DNA from: Corynebacterium lubricantis DSM 45231
Lineage (GTDB): Bacteria; Actinomycetota; Actinomycetes; Mycobacteriales; Mycobacteriaceae
Length of the DNA stretch: 64,000 nucleotides
Direction: 5' to 3'
Assembly: GCF_000379425.1 (NCBI RefSeq)
Contig: NZ_KB902236.1
Location: 127-64,126, forward strand
Shown in pieces: positions 24,276-33,018 of this stretch. The position numbers were made by a program, and so were the translations under genes. The stretch's first letter is position 1; each line of letters opens with the position of its first letter. Below the pieces are notes generated by a model. It did not search any database, was not told the origin of the DNA, and saw nothing but the letters and a program-made list of their open reading frames with translations.

Positions 24276-25270
24276 GAAAGTGCCTTTGCTGCATCGACGG
24301 CGAAATAGGTCAGGATTTGATTCGCACCCGCGCGCTTAATGGACATGAGCGACTCCATCATCACGGCATCCAGGTCAACCCAGCCGTTGCGGCCAGCTGC
24401 CTGGATCATCGCATACTCGCCAGACACTTGGTACGCGGCAACCGGGACAGGCGAGATTTCTGCAACCTTGGTCAGCACATCTAAGTACGGCATTGCCGGC
24501 TTCACCATGACAAAGTCCGCTCCCTCATCGATGTCCATCTGGACCTCGAGAAGCGACTCGCGCACGTTGGCGGGATCCTGCTGGTAGGTACGACGGTCGC
24601 CCTGCAGTGAGGAGCCCACTGCTTCGCGGAAAGGACCGAAGAAGGCAGACGCGTACTTCGCGGAGTACGCCATGATGGCGACGTCCTGGAAACCCTTCTC
24701 ATCCAGTGCTGCGCGGATGGCCTCGATTTGGCCGTCCATCATGCCCGATGGGCTGACAATGTGGGCGCCAGCCTCTGCCTGGGCCACAGCCATGCGCTGG
24801 TAATTGTCCAAGGTGGCATCGTTGTCCACGATGGTGTTGCCGTGCCGGTCGGTGGACAGGACTCCGCAGTGACCGTGATCGGTAAATTCATCCAGGCAGG
24901 TATCTGCCATGATTAACATGTCATCGCCGAATTCTTCCCGCAGACGGGTGAGGTTGCGGTTCAATACACCTTCTGGGTCCCAGGACACCGAACCCTGGGC
25001 GTCCTTGTCGGCGTCGAGCGGGACGCCGAATAGATCCACGCTTTTGATTCCCGCCTCCGCTGCTTCTTCCACGGCGCGCAGAAGGGAATCGGTGGTGTGC
25101 TGGTACACGCCTGGCATCGACGAGATTTCCTTCTTCTCATCGATGCCGTCTGCGACAAACATGGGCAGGATAAAATCCGCCGGGTGGAGGCGGGTTTCAG
25201 CAACCAGCTCACGCATTGCGGGGTTTTGACGAAGACGACGAGGGCGGCGGGGGAAATCAAAAGTACTCAC
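24272..25270 (-). CDS. hemB: Delta-aminolevulinic acid dehydratase HemB (porphobilinogen synthase)
   Basis: HemB condenses two 5-aminolevulinate molecules to porphobilinogen. The two active-site lysines are visible in MAYSAKYASAFFGPF near 197 and FVMVKPAMPYLDV near 250; RQNPAMRELVAETRLHPADFILPMFV opens the TIM barrel. The metal site reads DTCLDEFTDHGHCG, keeping two of the three cysteines of zinc-dependent enzymes, with Asp in place of the middle one; this is an intermediate between the zinc and magnesium types. Length 332, normal. It is translationally coupled to the downstream membrane protein. Confidence 0.96.
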   Translation of the reverse strand: MSTFDFPRRPRRLRQNPAMRELVAETRLHPADFILPMFVADGIDEKKEISSMPGVYQHTTDSLLRAVEEAAEAGIKSVDLFGVPLDADKDAQGSVSWDPEGVLNRNLTRLREEFGDDMLIMADTCLDEFTDHGHCGVLSTDRHGNTIVDNDATLDNYQRMAVAQAEAGAHIVSPSGMMDGQIEAIRAALDEKGFQDVAIMAYSAKYASAFFGPFREAVGSSLQGDRRTYQQDPANVRESLLEVQMDIDEGADFVMVKPAMPYLDVLTKVAEISPVPVAAYQVSGEYAMIQAAGRNGWVDLDAVMMESLMSIKRAGANQILTYFAVDAAKALS

Positions 25271-25313
25271 GGTGTTCTATCCTACCGCCACCTGTTTCCC
25301 CAGCAAGCTCCCG

Positions 25314-27023
25314 CTAGACGCTTTCCACGCTCTTGCGTCGTGCCCGGCGCTTCTTGCGTGGAGGAGGCAGCTGCCCCGCTGCACGCAGAGTGGCAACGTG
25401 GTCGGCGAGCGCGTCGACAAGCGAAGGAACGTCTGCGACCTCAGGTACGACGTCGACGCGCAAACCTTGCTCACGTGCCTCCGCCGCCGTCATCGGCCCG
25501 ATGCAGGCGATGATGGTGCGCTGGTGCGGCTTGCCGGCGATGCCGACGAGGTTCTTCACCGTCGAGGCCGAGGTAAAGCACACGGCGTCGAAGCCGCCCG
25601 ACTTGATCATGTCGCGCACCTCCGGTGCAGGTGGGGCCGCACGCACCGTGCGGTAGGCGACGACATCGTCGACTTCCCAGCCCAGCTCAAGGAGGCCCTC
25701 GACGAGCACGTCGGTACCCAGATCGGCGCGCGGGAGAAGCACGCGCGACACCGGGTCGATGTCCTCGACGTATTCAGGGAACACCTCAACGAGCCCAGCT
25801 GCATTTTGCTTCTTGCGGTGCGGGACCAGCTCAGGTGTCATGCCCTTCGCGCGGATCGCGTCCGCGGTCTTGGTGCCTACGGCTGCCAGGTGGACGCCTG
25901 CGAAGGAGCGGGCATCGAGGCCGGATTCTTCGAACTTGTCCCACACGGCGTTGACCGCGTTGACCGAGGTAAATACGACCCACTGGTAGCGACCTTCGAC
26001 GATGCCCTTGATCGCACGGTCCATCTGTGCCGGATTGCGCGGTGGCTCCATAGAAATCGTAGGCACCGACTGCGGGATCGCACCGTAACCGCTCAGACGC
26101 GTGGACATGGCCGCTGCCTGCTCTTTCGCGCGTGGGACGAGAACGCGCCAACCGTACAAGGGGCGGTTCTCCCACCACGAGTACTTCGTGCGATCATCCA
26201 CGGCGGTACCCAACGTGACCACGAGCTGACCGGGCAGATCTGCATCCAACTTGCCGAGCGTGCCCAAGGTGGCATCGAAAGTACGCTGCAAACGAGTCGT
26301 GCCATTGGTGGTGACGTAGACGGGAGTGGTGGCGGCGAATCCGCGCGCCATCAATTCCTCAGAAATCACGGGCAGGTCAGCTGCTTCCGCCTGCAGCACC
26401 AACGGCTGCGGGGCCTGAGCCAACTGATCCCAGTCCACTGGCTGGTTCGCCACGTCTGCTTCGGTGAACGTAGAACCGAGCCCAATGCCGGCAAACGAGG
26501 GAACCGTCGAGGGCAAAGACATGCCGGGAACGACCTGGAACTCCAAGCCCGCGCTGGCAATGACCGAGATTTCCTCCATGACAGAATCACGGGTCAGCGG
26601 GTTACCGGAAACAAGGCGGATAACGTCGCCGTCACCAGCCTCGCCTTCAGCAATCGCGTCCGCGGATAGTTGGACCACGCGCTTGAGCTGCTCAACAACC
26701 TCAGCGGTACCTTCAACTGCCTCTTCTATTTCAGCAGCGGACGGATCCTCCGGCTTTGGCGGTTTGCGACGCGCGCCCGCTTCCTTCGCTTCGGCGCAGA
26801 TCTTCTCGTACTCCTTGCGAGCAATCTCCTTCTTGGCCTGCGGCACGGGAAGGTTCTCACTGATGACCGCACGCACTCCCGGAAGTACATCAGCATCCAC
26901 CACGGCATAGGTGTTGTTTGCTAGTACTTCACGCGCGCGGACGGTAAGGAGATCAGGGTTGCCCGGGCCTGCACCGACGAAGATGATTCTTCCCGGTTGG
27001 GGCGACTGAGGGGCCTTGGTCAT
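25314..27023 (-). CDS. hemD: Uroporphyrinogen-III synthase fused to a SUMT-like domain (HemD)
   Basis: A 569-residue actinobacterial fusion. The first half resembles SAM-dependent uroporphyrinogen-III methyltransferase (IIFVGAGPGNPDLLTVRAREVL at 13-34, FQVVPGMSLPSTVPSFAG near 185), but the usual GGDPF loop reads SGNPL, so methyl transfer is doubtful. The second half, from about residue 290 (GWRVLVPRAKEQAAAMSTRL), is uroporphyrinogen-III synthase, with VVFTSVNAVNAVWDKF and FDAVCFTSASTVKNLVGIAG typical of HemD. A very basic tail (RKKRRARRKS) ends the protein. It sits 43 bases before hemB. The HemD activity is needed for heme; the first domain may be structural. Confidence 0.93.
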   Translation of the reverse strand: MTKAPQSPQPGRIIFVGAGPGNPDLLTVRAREVLANNTYAVVDADVLPGVRAVISENLPVPQAKKEIARKEYEKICAEAKEAGARRKPPKPEDPSAAEIEEAVEGTAEVVEQLKRVVQLSADAIAEGEAGDGDVIRLVSGNPLTRDSVMEEISVIASAGLEFQVVPGMSLPSTVPSFAGIGLGSTFTEADVANQPVDWDQLAQAPQPLVLQAEAADLPVISEELMARGFAATTPVYVTTNGTTRLQRTFDATLGTLGKLDADLPGQLVVTLGTAVDDRTKYSWWENRPLYGWRVLVPRAKEQAAAMSTRLSGYGAIPQSVPTISMEPPRNPAQMDRAIKGIVEGRYQWVVFTSVNAVNAVWDKFEESGLDARSFAGVHLAAVGTKTADAIRAKGMTPELVPHRKKQNAAGLVEVFPEYVEDIDPVSRVLLPRADLGTDVLVEGLLELGWEVDDVVAYRTVRAAPPAPEVRDMIKSGGFDAVCFTSASTVKNLVGIAGKPHQRTIIACIGPMTAAEAREQGLRVDVVPEVADVPSLVDALADHVATLRAAGQLPPPRKKRRARRKSVESV

Positions 27024-27364
27024 AGACGGTTCTTTTCTAAGTCGGGCTCACTGGAAGACACACGGATATGATCGGGTGCCTTGGCCTGGCAAGCCAAAAT
27101 TTCAAGCAGGTTTACGGGTTTTAGAGAATGTCGAACAGCTTCACATATTTGCAGGTAGATGCATTAAGACCAGCACCTAGACACTACGCATTGGCCCTAA
27201 AGGGACCAGATGCAAAGCCGCTAAATCAACGTATGATATTTACACCTTAATTTAGGAAGCCCATAAACAAAAAACGGCGTTATCTTACTGCCTCCCCTTA
27301 CCCCGAATTACATCGGGTCGGGTTTGAGTTCTTTAGCCTATTTCGGCCCCAATTAATGCCCCAA
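27024..27364. other. Intergenic region between the hemD and hemC blocks
   Basis: About 340 bases with no gene. It must contain the hemD promoter and the end of the hemA-hemC unit. Seen: an inverted repeat TTGGC-ctggcaa-GCCAA near 27082-27098, a short CCCGA-attaca-TCGGG stem at 27302-27317, and an exact 12-base tandem repeat CCCCAATTAATG at 27347-27370 that also carries the stop codon of the next gene. No clear terminator or known regulator box was recognised. Confidence 0.5.
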
Positions 27365-27724
27365 TTAATGAGAGGTCAGGCTCTCCAGCTTCGCCGCATA
27401 TTCCTTCGCATTCGGCGTGGACAAAAAGATCGCGGAATACGTCGCGTCTTTCAGCTCAATCATGATGCCAGCGCTATGGCGATGGCAGATGGCCAGCACA
27501 CGGTCGTCGATATCGCGGTTCATCGTGCCCGCATACGTCAGGCGCGGGATGTTGGTCGCCGAGGTGCGCTTGCCACGCCCCAGGGCTGCCCGAGTATTCT
27601 CCACGCAGGTCACTGAAGTAATCGAGCGCAGCGGGATGGTCAGGTGAGAACGCCTAGCTACGATCTTCTCCCACCAGTCCAGGGTGACGGTCAATCGGTC
27701 GTCAGAGATACTCAGGCTTGCCAT
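27365..27724 (-). CDS. Conserved hypothetical protein after hemC
   Basis: A 119-residue soluble protein, mostly beta strand by pattern (LSISDDRLTVTLDWWEKIVA, LRSITSVTCVEN, AGIMIELKDATYSAIFLST), ending in a helix PNAKEYAAKLESL. The layout resembles a bacterial pleckstrin-homology-like fold, which I suggest with low certainty. It begins two bases after hemC, so it is in the hemA-hemC operon. The stop codon lies in a 12-base tandem repeat that supplies a second in-frame stop. Function unknown. Confidence 0.8.
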   Translation of the reverse strand: MASLSISDDRLTVTLDWWEKIVARRSHLTIPLRSITSVTCVENTRAALGRGKRTSATNIPRLTYAGTMNRDIDDRVLAICHRHSAGIMIELKDATYSAIFLSTPNAKEYAAKLESLTSH

Positions 27725-27726
27725 AG

Positions 27727-28608
27727 TTACCCGATGATACGCGCTGCACCCCTCGCAATGAGTAAATCTGCCACATTGTGGCCCAATTGTATTGGATCCG
27801 TGCCCTGAGCGGTCTCGACCAGCTGCGTTGTGCCGTCGAGGGAGAACACGCCGGCGTGCAGGGTGATGGTCTCGCCATCGAGCTCTGCATAGGAGGCAAC
27901 GGGGGCGGTGCAGCCGGCTTCCAAGGCGGCGAGCAGGGTGCGTTCTGCAGAGACGGCGGTGTACACGGAATCGTCGGCAAGCGAATCGATGGCCGAGCGT
28001 GCCTGCTCATCGTCGGTCCGTGCCTCGACGGCGAGTGCGCCCTGCGCGGGTGCCGGCATGATCACGGTCGGATCAAAGATCTGGGTGGCACGATCGCCGA
28101 GCCCCACGCGTGAGAGACCGGCGTACGCCAGGACCACGGCGTCGAGTTCGCCATCGGTGACCTTGCCCATCCGCGTCTCAATATTGCCGCGCAGCGGGCA
28201 AATGTCCAGGTCAGGGCGGTGTGCCTTGAGCTGGGAGATGCGGCGCGGCGCAGAGGTACCCACGCGGGCGCCCTCGGGCAGCGTGTCCAGGGTGAGTCCG
28301 TCGCGGGCGATCAACGCTTCACGACGATCCTCCCGGACCGGAGTAATCAGGTGCGTGCGGGGCTCGTGCGCGGTGGGCAGATCCTTGAAGGAGTGCACGG
28401 CAATGTCGCACTCGCCATTAAAAAGGGCCTCGCGTAGAGCAGCGGTAAACACACCGACACCGATGCGCTCCACCGGCGCCATGTTCACATCGCCGGCGGT
28501 GGTCACGATATGCAGCTCGGTCTCAAACCCTGCGGCATTCATCGCGTCGCGCTGGTGGCCTGCCTGGGTGGTGGCAAGCTTCGAACCACGGGTACCAATT
28601 TTCAGCAT
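27727..28608 (-). CDS. hemC: Hydroxymethylbilane synthase HemC
   Basis: HemC polymerises four porphobilinogens into hydroxymethylbilane. The 293-residue product begins [15 protein letters not shown], shows [17 protein letters not shown] and [19 protein letters not shown] in domain 1, and carries the cysteine that anchors the dipyrromethane cofactor in [17 protein letters not shown]. Length is normal. It directly abuts hemA with no intergenic base, consistent with translational coupling. Confidence 0.96.
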   Translation of the reverse strand: MLKIGTRGSKLATTQAGHQRDAMNAAGFETELHIVTTAGDVNMAPVERIGVGVFTAALREALFNGECDIAVHSFKDLPTAHEPRTHLITPVREDRREALIARDGLTLDTLPEGARVGTSAPRRISQLKAHRPDLDICPLRGNIETRMGKVTDGELDAVVLAYAGLSRVGLGDRATQIFDPTVIMPAPAQGALAVEARTDDEQARSAIDSLADDSVYTAVSAERTLLAALEAGCTAPVASYAELDGETITLHAGVFSLDGTTQLVETAQGTDPIQLGHNVADLLIARGAARIIG

Positions 28609-29943
28609 CTACTTCTCCTTTTGTCCGTCAAGCTCATCGAGCCCGGGCAGCTTCTGCGCATCCACGGAAACGGGTGGCGCGGTTTGTACTGGCAGGTCAA
28701 AGAGTTCTTGCAACGCCGAGGAATAAGAAATCATACCATCGCCCGCAGCCCATTCCTTGACCTTCACGGTGGGCTTATGCAGCAGCTTGTCCACCACGCG
28801 CTTCATGCTGCGGGCGACCTCGCGCAGCTCCTCTTCATCCAGGTGAGGCAGCTTAGATTGCAGTCGGCGGTATTCCTCGTCGACAAGCGAGGCCGCGGAA
28901 CGTCGCAGCTGTGTCACGGCAGGCGTGACGTCGCGTACGCGTTGCGACGAGGAGTAGCTGGCCAGCTCCTCTTCAATAATCGCCTCAGCGACGCGGTGTG
29001 CCTCTGATTCCGCATCCCCGCCCTTGCGCTTTTCGTGGAGGTATTCGATATTGACCAGCTGCACACCCTCGCGGGTGGTGACGTTGTCGTCGATATCGCG
29101 AGGCAGAGACAGATCGACCAGCATTACGGGGCCGGAAATATCATCGGCAGTAATGGTGTACTCGTCGGTCGCGGTGGCAGAGACCGCGACATCGACGCGG
29201 CCAAGAGCACCAGCGCGGGCTTCGAAATCCACGACCTCGGCGGCAACACCTGCCTCACGAGAGTGCTCGGCGAGGCGCTCGGCGCGCGAGCGGGTGCGGT
29301 TGGCGATGATCAGCTTGTCAATCCCCCGCTTGCCCAGATGCGTCGCGGCGAGGGAGGCCATCGCGCCTGCTCCGAGGACGAGTGCGGTCTTGCCCTTGAA
29401 ATCGTCGATGCCCATGGCAGCTTCTGCTTCATCCAGGGCGTAGGTGACCATGGAGGCGCCTTCGTCGTCAATCTCTGTCTCTGCGTGGACCCGCTTGCCT
29501 GCGCGCAACGAGGTCTGCGCGAGCGCGTGCAGGCCTGGGCCGACGGTGCCGCGCTCTTGTGCGTCTTGATAGGAGGTGCGAACCTGGCCGATGATCTGCT
29601 GCTCGCCAACCACCATCGAATCCAGGCCCGAGGCCACCGTCATCATGTGCTCGGCTGCGGCATCCGCGTAGCGCACGTAAAGGTAGCCGCGCAGCTCCTC
29701 CTCGCCCACACCGGAGATCTCCTCGAGGACGTCGACGACGTCCTGCACCCCGGTATGGAAGGCGTTGGTGACCGTGTACACCTCAAGGCGGTTACAGGTG
29801 GAAATGATCATGGCCTCGGACAAAGATTGCCGCTCGACCAGCGCCGAGGTTGTTTGGGTCTGAACATTATCGTCCATGCTCAGTCGCTCAAGTAGCGCGA
29901 CGGGTGCAGAACGATGGGACATTCCCACAACAAGCACACTCAC
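28609..29943 (-). CDS. hemA: Glutamyl-tRNA reductase HemA
   Basis: HemA reduces glutamyl-tRNA to glutamate-1-semialdehyde with NADPH, the committed and usually regulated step of the pathway. The catalytic cysteine is in IISTCNRLEVYTVT near residue 46-59; GEQQIIGQVRTSYQDA and ALVLGAGAMASLAATHLGKRG (NADPH fold) follow, with the dimerisation helix at the C-terminus. The start is placed at the GTG 29943 (VSVLVVGMSHRSAP), which matches other HemA proteins and has GGAGG seven bases upstream; the longer upstream frame has no support. The gene heads the hemA-hemC unit. Confidence 0.96.
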   Translation of the reverse strand: MSVLVVGMSHRSAPVALLERLSMDDNVQTQTTSALVERQSLSEAMIISTCNRLEVYTVTNAFHTGVQDVVDVLEEISGVGEEELRGYLYVRYADAAAEHMMTVASGLDSMVVGEQQIIGQVRTSYQDAQERGTVGPGLHALAQTSLRAGKRVHAETEIDDEGASMVTYALDEAEAAMGIDDFKGKTALVLGAGAMASLAATHLGKRGIDKLIIANRTRSRAERLAEHSREAGVAAEVVDFEARAGALGRVDVAVSATATDEYTITADDISGPVMLVDLSLPRDIDDNVTTREGVQLVNIEYLHEKRKGGDAESEAHRVAEAIIEEELASYSSSQRVRDVTPAVTQLRRSAASLVDEEYRRLQSKLPHLDEEELREVARSMKRVVDKLLHKPTVKVKEWAAGDGMISYSSALQELFDLPVQTAPPVSVDAQKLPGLDELDGQKEK

Positions 29944-30023
29944 GTAAGTCCTCCAGATAGCTTTAGAATCAAACCAAAGAATACCCCCTGTGCCCACAAA
30001 GTCACGAAGAGGGGTCGGTTCCT

Positions 30024-30266
30024 TTAGTTCCGGTCGAGCTCCTGAGCTAGTTCGTCGTTGTCAACTTCCCAGCACGCGAACTCTTCTCCATTAATCACTA
30101 CAACAGGGACGCGGTCGCCGTATTCCATCGCGAGTTCCTGGTCTGCGTCTACGTCGACGAGTGTCAACGTCGCGTCGGCGGCAGCAATGACTGGTGCGAT
30201 TTGTTGTGCCACGCGCTCGCACGATCCGCAGGTTTCCCGCACCATCAGCTCGACATTCTTTGCCAC
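30024..30266 (-). CDS. Glutaredoxin-like protein
   Basis: An 80-residue thioredoxin-fold protein with the redox pair C13GSC16 in VRETCGSCERVAQQI and the cis-proline loop in DRVPVVVINGEEFACWEVD. It belongs to the short DUF836/glutaredoxin-like group found upstream of hemA in corynebacteria and mycobacteria. It may help redox protection of the hemA cysteine, but that is only suggested by position. Eighty bases separate it from hemA on the same strand. It is divergent from the HAD phosphatase. Confidence 0.88.
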   Translation of the reverse strand: MAKNVELMVRETCGSCERVAQQIAPVIAAADATLTLVDVDADQELAMEYGDRVPVVVINGEEFACWEVDNDELAQELDRN

Positions 30267-30362
30267 TTCAGGCTCCTTCTTTTCTCCTCGCCGGGCGCAT
30301 CGCTTTCAATCCGCCTAACATGGGTAAGGTTACCCGCCGCCGAGAAAGGACCCTACCCGGCC

Positions 30363-31403
30363 GTGTCATCGGAGAGTTTTCCATCTAGCCCGCAAGAGTT
30401 CTTGGCTAATTGGTCCGCCTCGCGCGGAAATGTTCGTCGCTTCCTAGAAGACACGGCTGTTCCGCCGATTGACGACGAATCGCAGCGCGAAGCAGGCCAG
30501 GCCGCCGCTGCGGCCGCGGTTGAGGAAACTTTTGGCATTGACCTCGAAGAGTTTGAATCGGGACACGATTCTGTCACTGGTGCCTTCACCATCGCGGGAA
30601 GCCGCCACATCACCACGCCTGATCCCGATATTCCCCAGGACACCCAGGCCGCGGCCTTCTTTGACGTGGATAATACGGTGATCCAGGGCTCGTCGTTGAT
30701 CATGTTCGCCCTGGGTCTGGCGAGGAAACGCTATTTCCGGCTCAGCGAAATTGTCCCGATTGCTGTGAAACAGCTCCGCTACCGCTTAAGTGGCAGCGAG
30801 AACGCGGCTGACATGCAATCCGGTCGCGAGCAGGCGCTCGAGTTCGTGAAGGGCAAAGACGTCGCACTGTTGCGCGAGCTCTGCGAGGAGATCGTGGATA
30901 ATTCGATGCTGCGCAAGAGCTATTCCGAGACCATCGAGCTGGCGAATATGCACATCGCCGCTGGCCAACAGGTGTGGCTTGTCTCTGCTACCCCGGTCCA
31001 GATCGGGCAGATTCTGGCGGAGCGCTTCGGGTTCACGGGCGCGCTCGGCACCGTTGCCGAAGAGGAGGACGGTAAGTTCACGGGACGCCTCATGGGCGAT
31101 ATTTTGCACGGTCCCGGTAAAAAACACGCTGTGGCAGCCCTCGCGACGATCCAACACCTTGACCTGAAGCAGTGCACCGCCTACTCAGATTCGATCAACG
31201 ACATTCCCATGCTGACCATGGTGGGCACACCTGTGGCCATCAACCCGGATAAACCGCTCAAGGCAGAAGCCGAGCGCCGCGGCTGGACTGTGCGCGATTA
31301 TCGCAATATGCGTCGTGCTGTGCGCACCTGGGGCGTGCCGGCGCTTGTCACTGCGGCATTTTCCTTGGCAGGCTGGAAGCGCCTGCGCAAGCGGTCGAAA
31401 TAA
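30363..31403 (+). CDS. HAD-IB family hydrolase
   Basis: A 346-residue haloacid-dehalogenase phosphatase of subfamily IB. The nucleophile motif is FFDVDNTVIQGSS with Asp101 and Asp103, motif II is VWLVSATPVQ, and motif III/IV is YSDSINDIPMLTMVG. The first 90 residues form a linker, and a short basic tail (WKRLRKRSK) follows a final hydrophobic stretch, hinting at membrane association. It is of the SerB-like group near bS22 and glutaredoxin in mycobacteria. The GTG at 30363 is chosen because the frame upstream overlaps the divergent gene and lacks family similarity; AAAGGA lies 12 bases before it. Confidence 0.85.
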   Translation: MSSESFPSSPQEFLANWSASRGNVRRFLEDTAVPPIDDESQREAGQAAAAAAVEETFGIDLEEFESGHDSVTGAFTIAGSRHITTPDPDIPQDTQAAAFFDVDNTVIQGSSLIMFALGLARKRYFRLSEIVPIAVKQLRYRLSGSENAADMQSGREQALEFVKGKDVALLRELCEEIVDNSMLRKSYSETIELANMHIAAGQQVWLVSATPVQIGQILAERFGFTGALGTVAEEEDGKFTGRLMGDILHGPGKKHAVAALATIQHLDLKQCTAYSDSINDIPMLTMVGTPVAINPDKPLKAEAERRGWTVRDYRNMRRAVRTWGVPALVTAAFSLAGWKRLRKRSK

Positions 31404-31406
31404 AAA

Positions 31407-31446
31407 CAATCCCGGTCAGGCCACAAGGTGTGGTTGACCGGGATTG
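31407..31446. terminator. Bidirectional terminator between HAD and bS22 genes
   Basis: CAATCCCGGTCA (31407-31418) pairs with TGACCGGGATTG (31435-31446), with a further GCCACA/TGTGGT inner pairing. It serves the convergent ends of the HAD gene and bS22. Confidence 0.85.
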
Positions 31447-31466
31447 AGTGCGTCAAGCAAGTAGAT

Positions 31467-31568
31467 TTACTTGCCCAGCTTGCGACGCTGCACGCGAGTA
31501 CGCTTCAGCATCTTGCGGTGCTTCTTCTTCGACATGCGCTTGCGACGCTTCTTAATAACTGAACCCAT
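31467..31568 (-). CDS. Ribosomal protein bS22 (33 aa, AURKAIP1/COX24 domain)
   Basis: A very small, highly basic protein, [20 protein letters not shown] at the start and RVQRRKLGK at the end, nearly identical in pattern to the 33-residue actinobacterial 30S protein bS22 seen in mycobacterial ribosome structures. It is too short for routine gene finding. ATG at 31568 has GAGGAAACC upstream. The gene ends 21 bases from a bidirectional terminator. No neighbour shares its operon, so it is probably strongly and independently expressed. Confidence 0.93.
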   Translation of the reverse strand: MGSVIKKRRKRMSKKKHRKMLKRTRVQRRKLGK

Positions 31569-31725
31569 AAGGTTTCCTCAATTCTTAGTTGTACGTACAA
31601 ATAAGTGTTGTGAGGGCGCGGCCTTCCACTTCCGTGGCGCCCAGCTTGAGGTGCACACTCAAACAATCGCCATTCGTCAACACGAACGTCTCACAAGCAT
31701 ACAACCGACTACACCTGCGAATAAA

Positions 31726-31790
31726 ACTGGGGCACCCACCGACCCTGCGACATGCTATTAAACATGCCCAGAGAAAGTGGGTGCCCCAGT
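31726..31790 (-). terminator. Long-loop terminator after the BldC-like gene
   Basis: ACTGGGGCACCCAC (31726-31739) and its perfect complement (31777-31790) enclose 37 bases; on the minus strand the right arm is followed by TTTTATT. The unusual loop contains CATG twice. It most likely ends the BldC-like transcript. Confidence 0.7.
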
Positions 31791-31827
31791 TGCGCTTATA
31801 AGCCCAACGCGATGGTTGTCCGAGTGA

Positions 31828-32019
31828 TTACCCGACGTCGTACACAGACGAATCGAGGTACTCGGTCACTGCCGATTCGTGCACGCGGAACGACCGTCCC
31901 ACGCGGACTGCTGGCAGCTCACCGGAGTGAACCAAGCGATACACCGTCATCTTGGAGACGCGCATGATCTCTGCGACCTCTGCGACGGTGAGGAACTTAC
32001 CTTTATCTTCGTTTGCCAT
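31828..32019 (-). CDS. BldC-like MerR-type DNA-binding protein
   Basis: A 63-residue protein consisting of one winged helix-turn-helix: LTVAEVAEIMRVSKMTVYRLVHSGELPAVRVGRSFRV fills residues 10-46, and ESAVTEYLDSSVYDVG ends it. This is the BldC/excisionase-family pattern, common between proC and the bS22 gene in actinobacteria, where BldC is a global developmental regulator that binds direct repeats. In a non-sporulating corynebacterium its targets are unknown. No phage genes are near, so excisionase activity is unlikely. Confidence 0.9.
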   Translation of the reverse strand: MANEDKGKFLTVAEVAEIMRVSKMTVYRLVHSGELPAVRVGRSFRVHESAVTEYLDSSVYDVG

Positions 32020-32162
32020 ATGTTAGTTAACCCTTCAGCAAGTGGCGCGCTGTAGGCTTCCCCTCCCACAGGACGAACACGCACGTGCCTGGACTAGTCT
32101 AGCGTGAACCGTGTGACTCTTGCGACCTAAGTGCAACATTTCGTACAAGAAATTTTCAGCTT

Positions 32163-32978
32163 CTAGCGTCCGCCCAGCTCACGAGAGCGCTGAGCGTTCT
32201 TTTCCAGGGCCCGATAAAACGCGCCACGGAGGCCTGATTCCTCAAGTTCCCGAATTGCGGCGACCGTAGTGCCCGCTGGCGACGACACCCCGGCGCGCAA
32301 TGCCACCGGGTCTGCCCCTTCTTGATCGAGCATGGCTCCGGCACCCGCGATGGTCGCGTTCGTCAGGTCGCGGGCAACGTCGCGGGTCAGGCCGAGGGAG
32401 ACACCTGCGTCGATAAGCGCTTCTGCAACGAGGAAGATATAGGCCGGGCCGGAACCGGACACGGCTGTCACGGCATCCATCTGCGACTCAGGGACAACCA
32501 CAACCGTCCCTGTAGCCTCCAGCAGCCCCACAACGGCCTCGGTCTGCTCTTGGGAGACATGCTTGCCCGGGCTGAGCGCACAGACGCCTTTGCCGACGAG
32601 CATCGACGTATTCGGCATGACCCTCAATACGGGGGTACCGGCAGCCGGGATCGCATCTTCCATGCGCTCCAAGCTGATGCCCGCTGCCATGGACACGACC
32701 ATCGTGGACACATCGTTGCTTGCGATGGTTTCCGCAATCTCTTCGATCACGGCGAGGATGCCCGCGGGCTTTACGCACAAAAAGACCACGTCTGCGTTCG
32801 ACGCGGCCTCTTCATTATCAGTTGTGGGATAGACCCCGTAGCGGTCCGCAAGCTCTTCGCCTCGTGCTTCGCGACGATTCGTGACCGTAATGCTCTTCGG
32901 ATCATGTCCTGCGGAGATCAGACCCGAGATCAATGCCTCGCCGATCTGACCGCCACCAAGTACTGCAATCTTGTTCAT
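32163..32978 (-). CDS. proC: Pyrroline-5-carboxylate reductase ProC
   Basis: ProC reduces pyrroline-5-carboxylate to proline with NAD(P)H. The 271-residue sequence begins with the dinucleotide fold [18 protein letters not shown], includes [18 protein letters not shown] and [17 protein letters not shown], and ends with the family signature [17 protein letters not shown] and [22 protein letters not shown]. Length and order are typical. It is separated by 143 bases from the BldC-like gene. Confidence 0.96.
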   Translation of the reverse strand: MNKIAVLGGGQIGEALISGLISAGHDPKSITVTNRREARGEELADRYGVYPTTDNEEAASNADVVFLCVKPAGILAVIEEIAETIASNDVSTMVVSMAAGISLERMEDAIPAAGTPVLRVMPNTSMLVGKGVCALSPGKHVSQEQTEAVVGLLEATGTVVVVPESQMDAVTAVSGSGPAYIFLVAEALIDAGVSLGLTRDVARDLTNATIAGAGAMLDQEGADPVALRAGVSSPAGTTVAAIRELEESGLRGAFYRALEKNAQRSRELGGR

Positions 32979-33018
32979 GGCATCAAGGGTGCCACATGAT
33001 GCCAGGCAATGAGAATTT

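Noticed and set aside
27240..27262. A possible DtxR-type iron box near CCTTAATTTAGG
   Set aside because: It matches only part of the 19-base DtxR consensus and lacks the required flanks.
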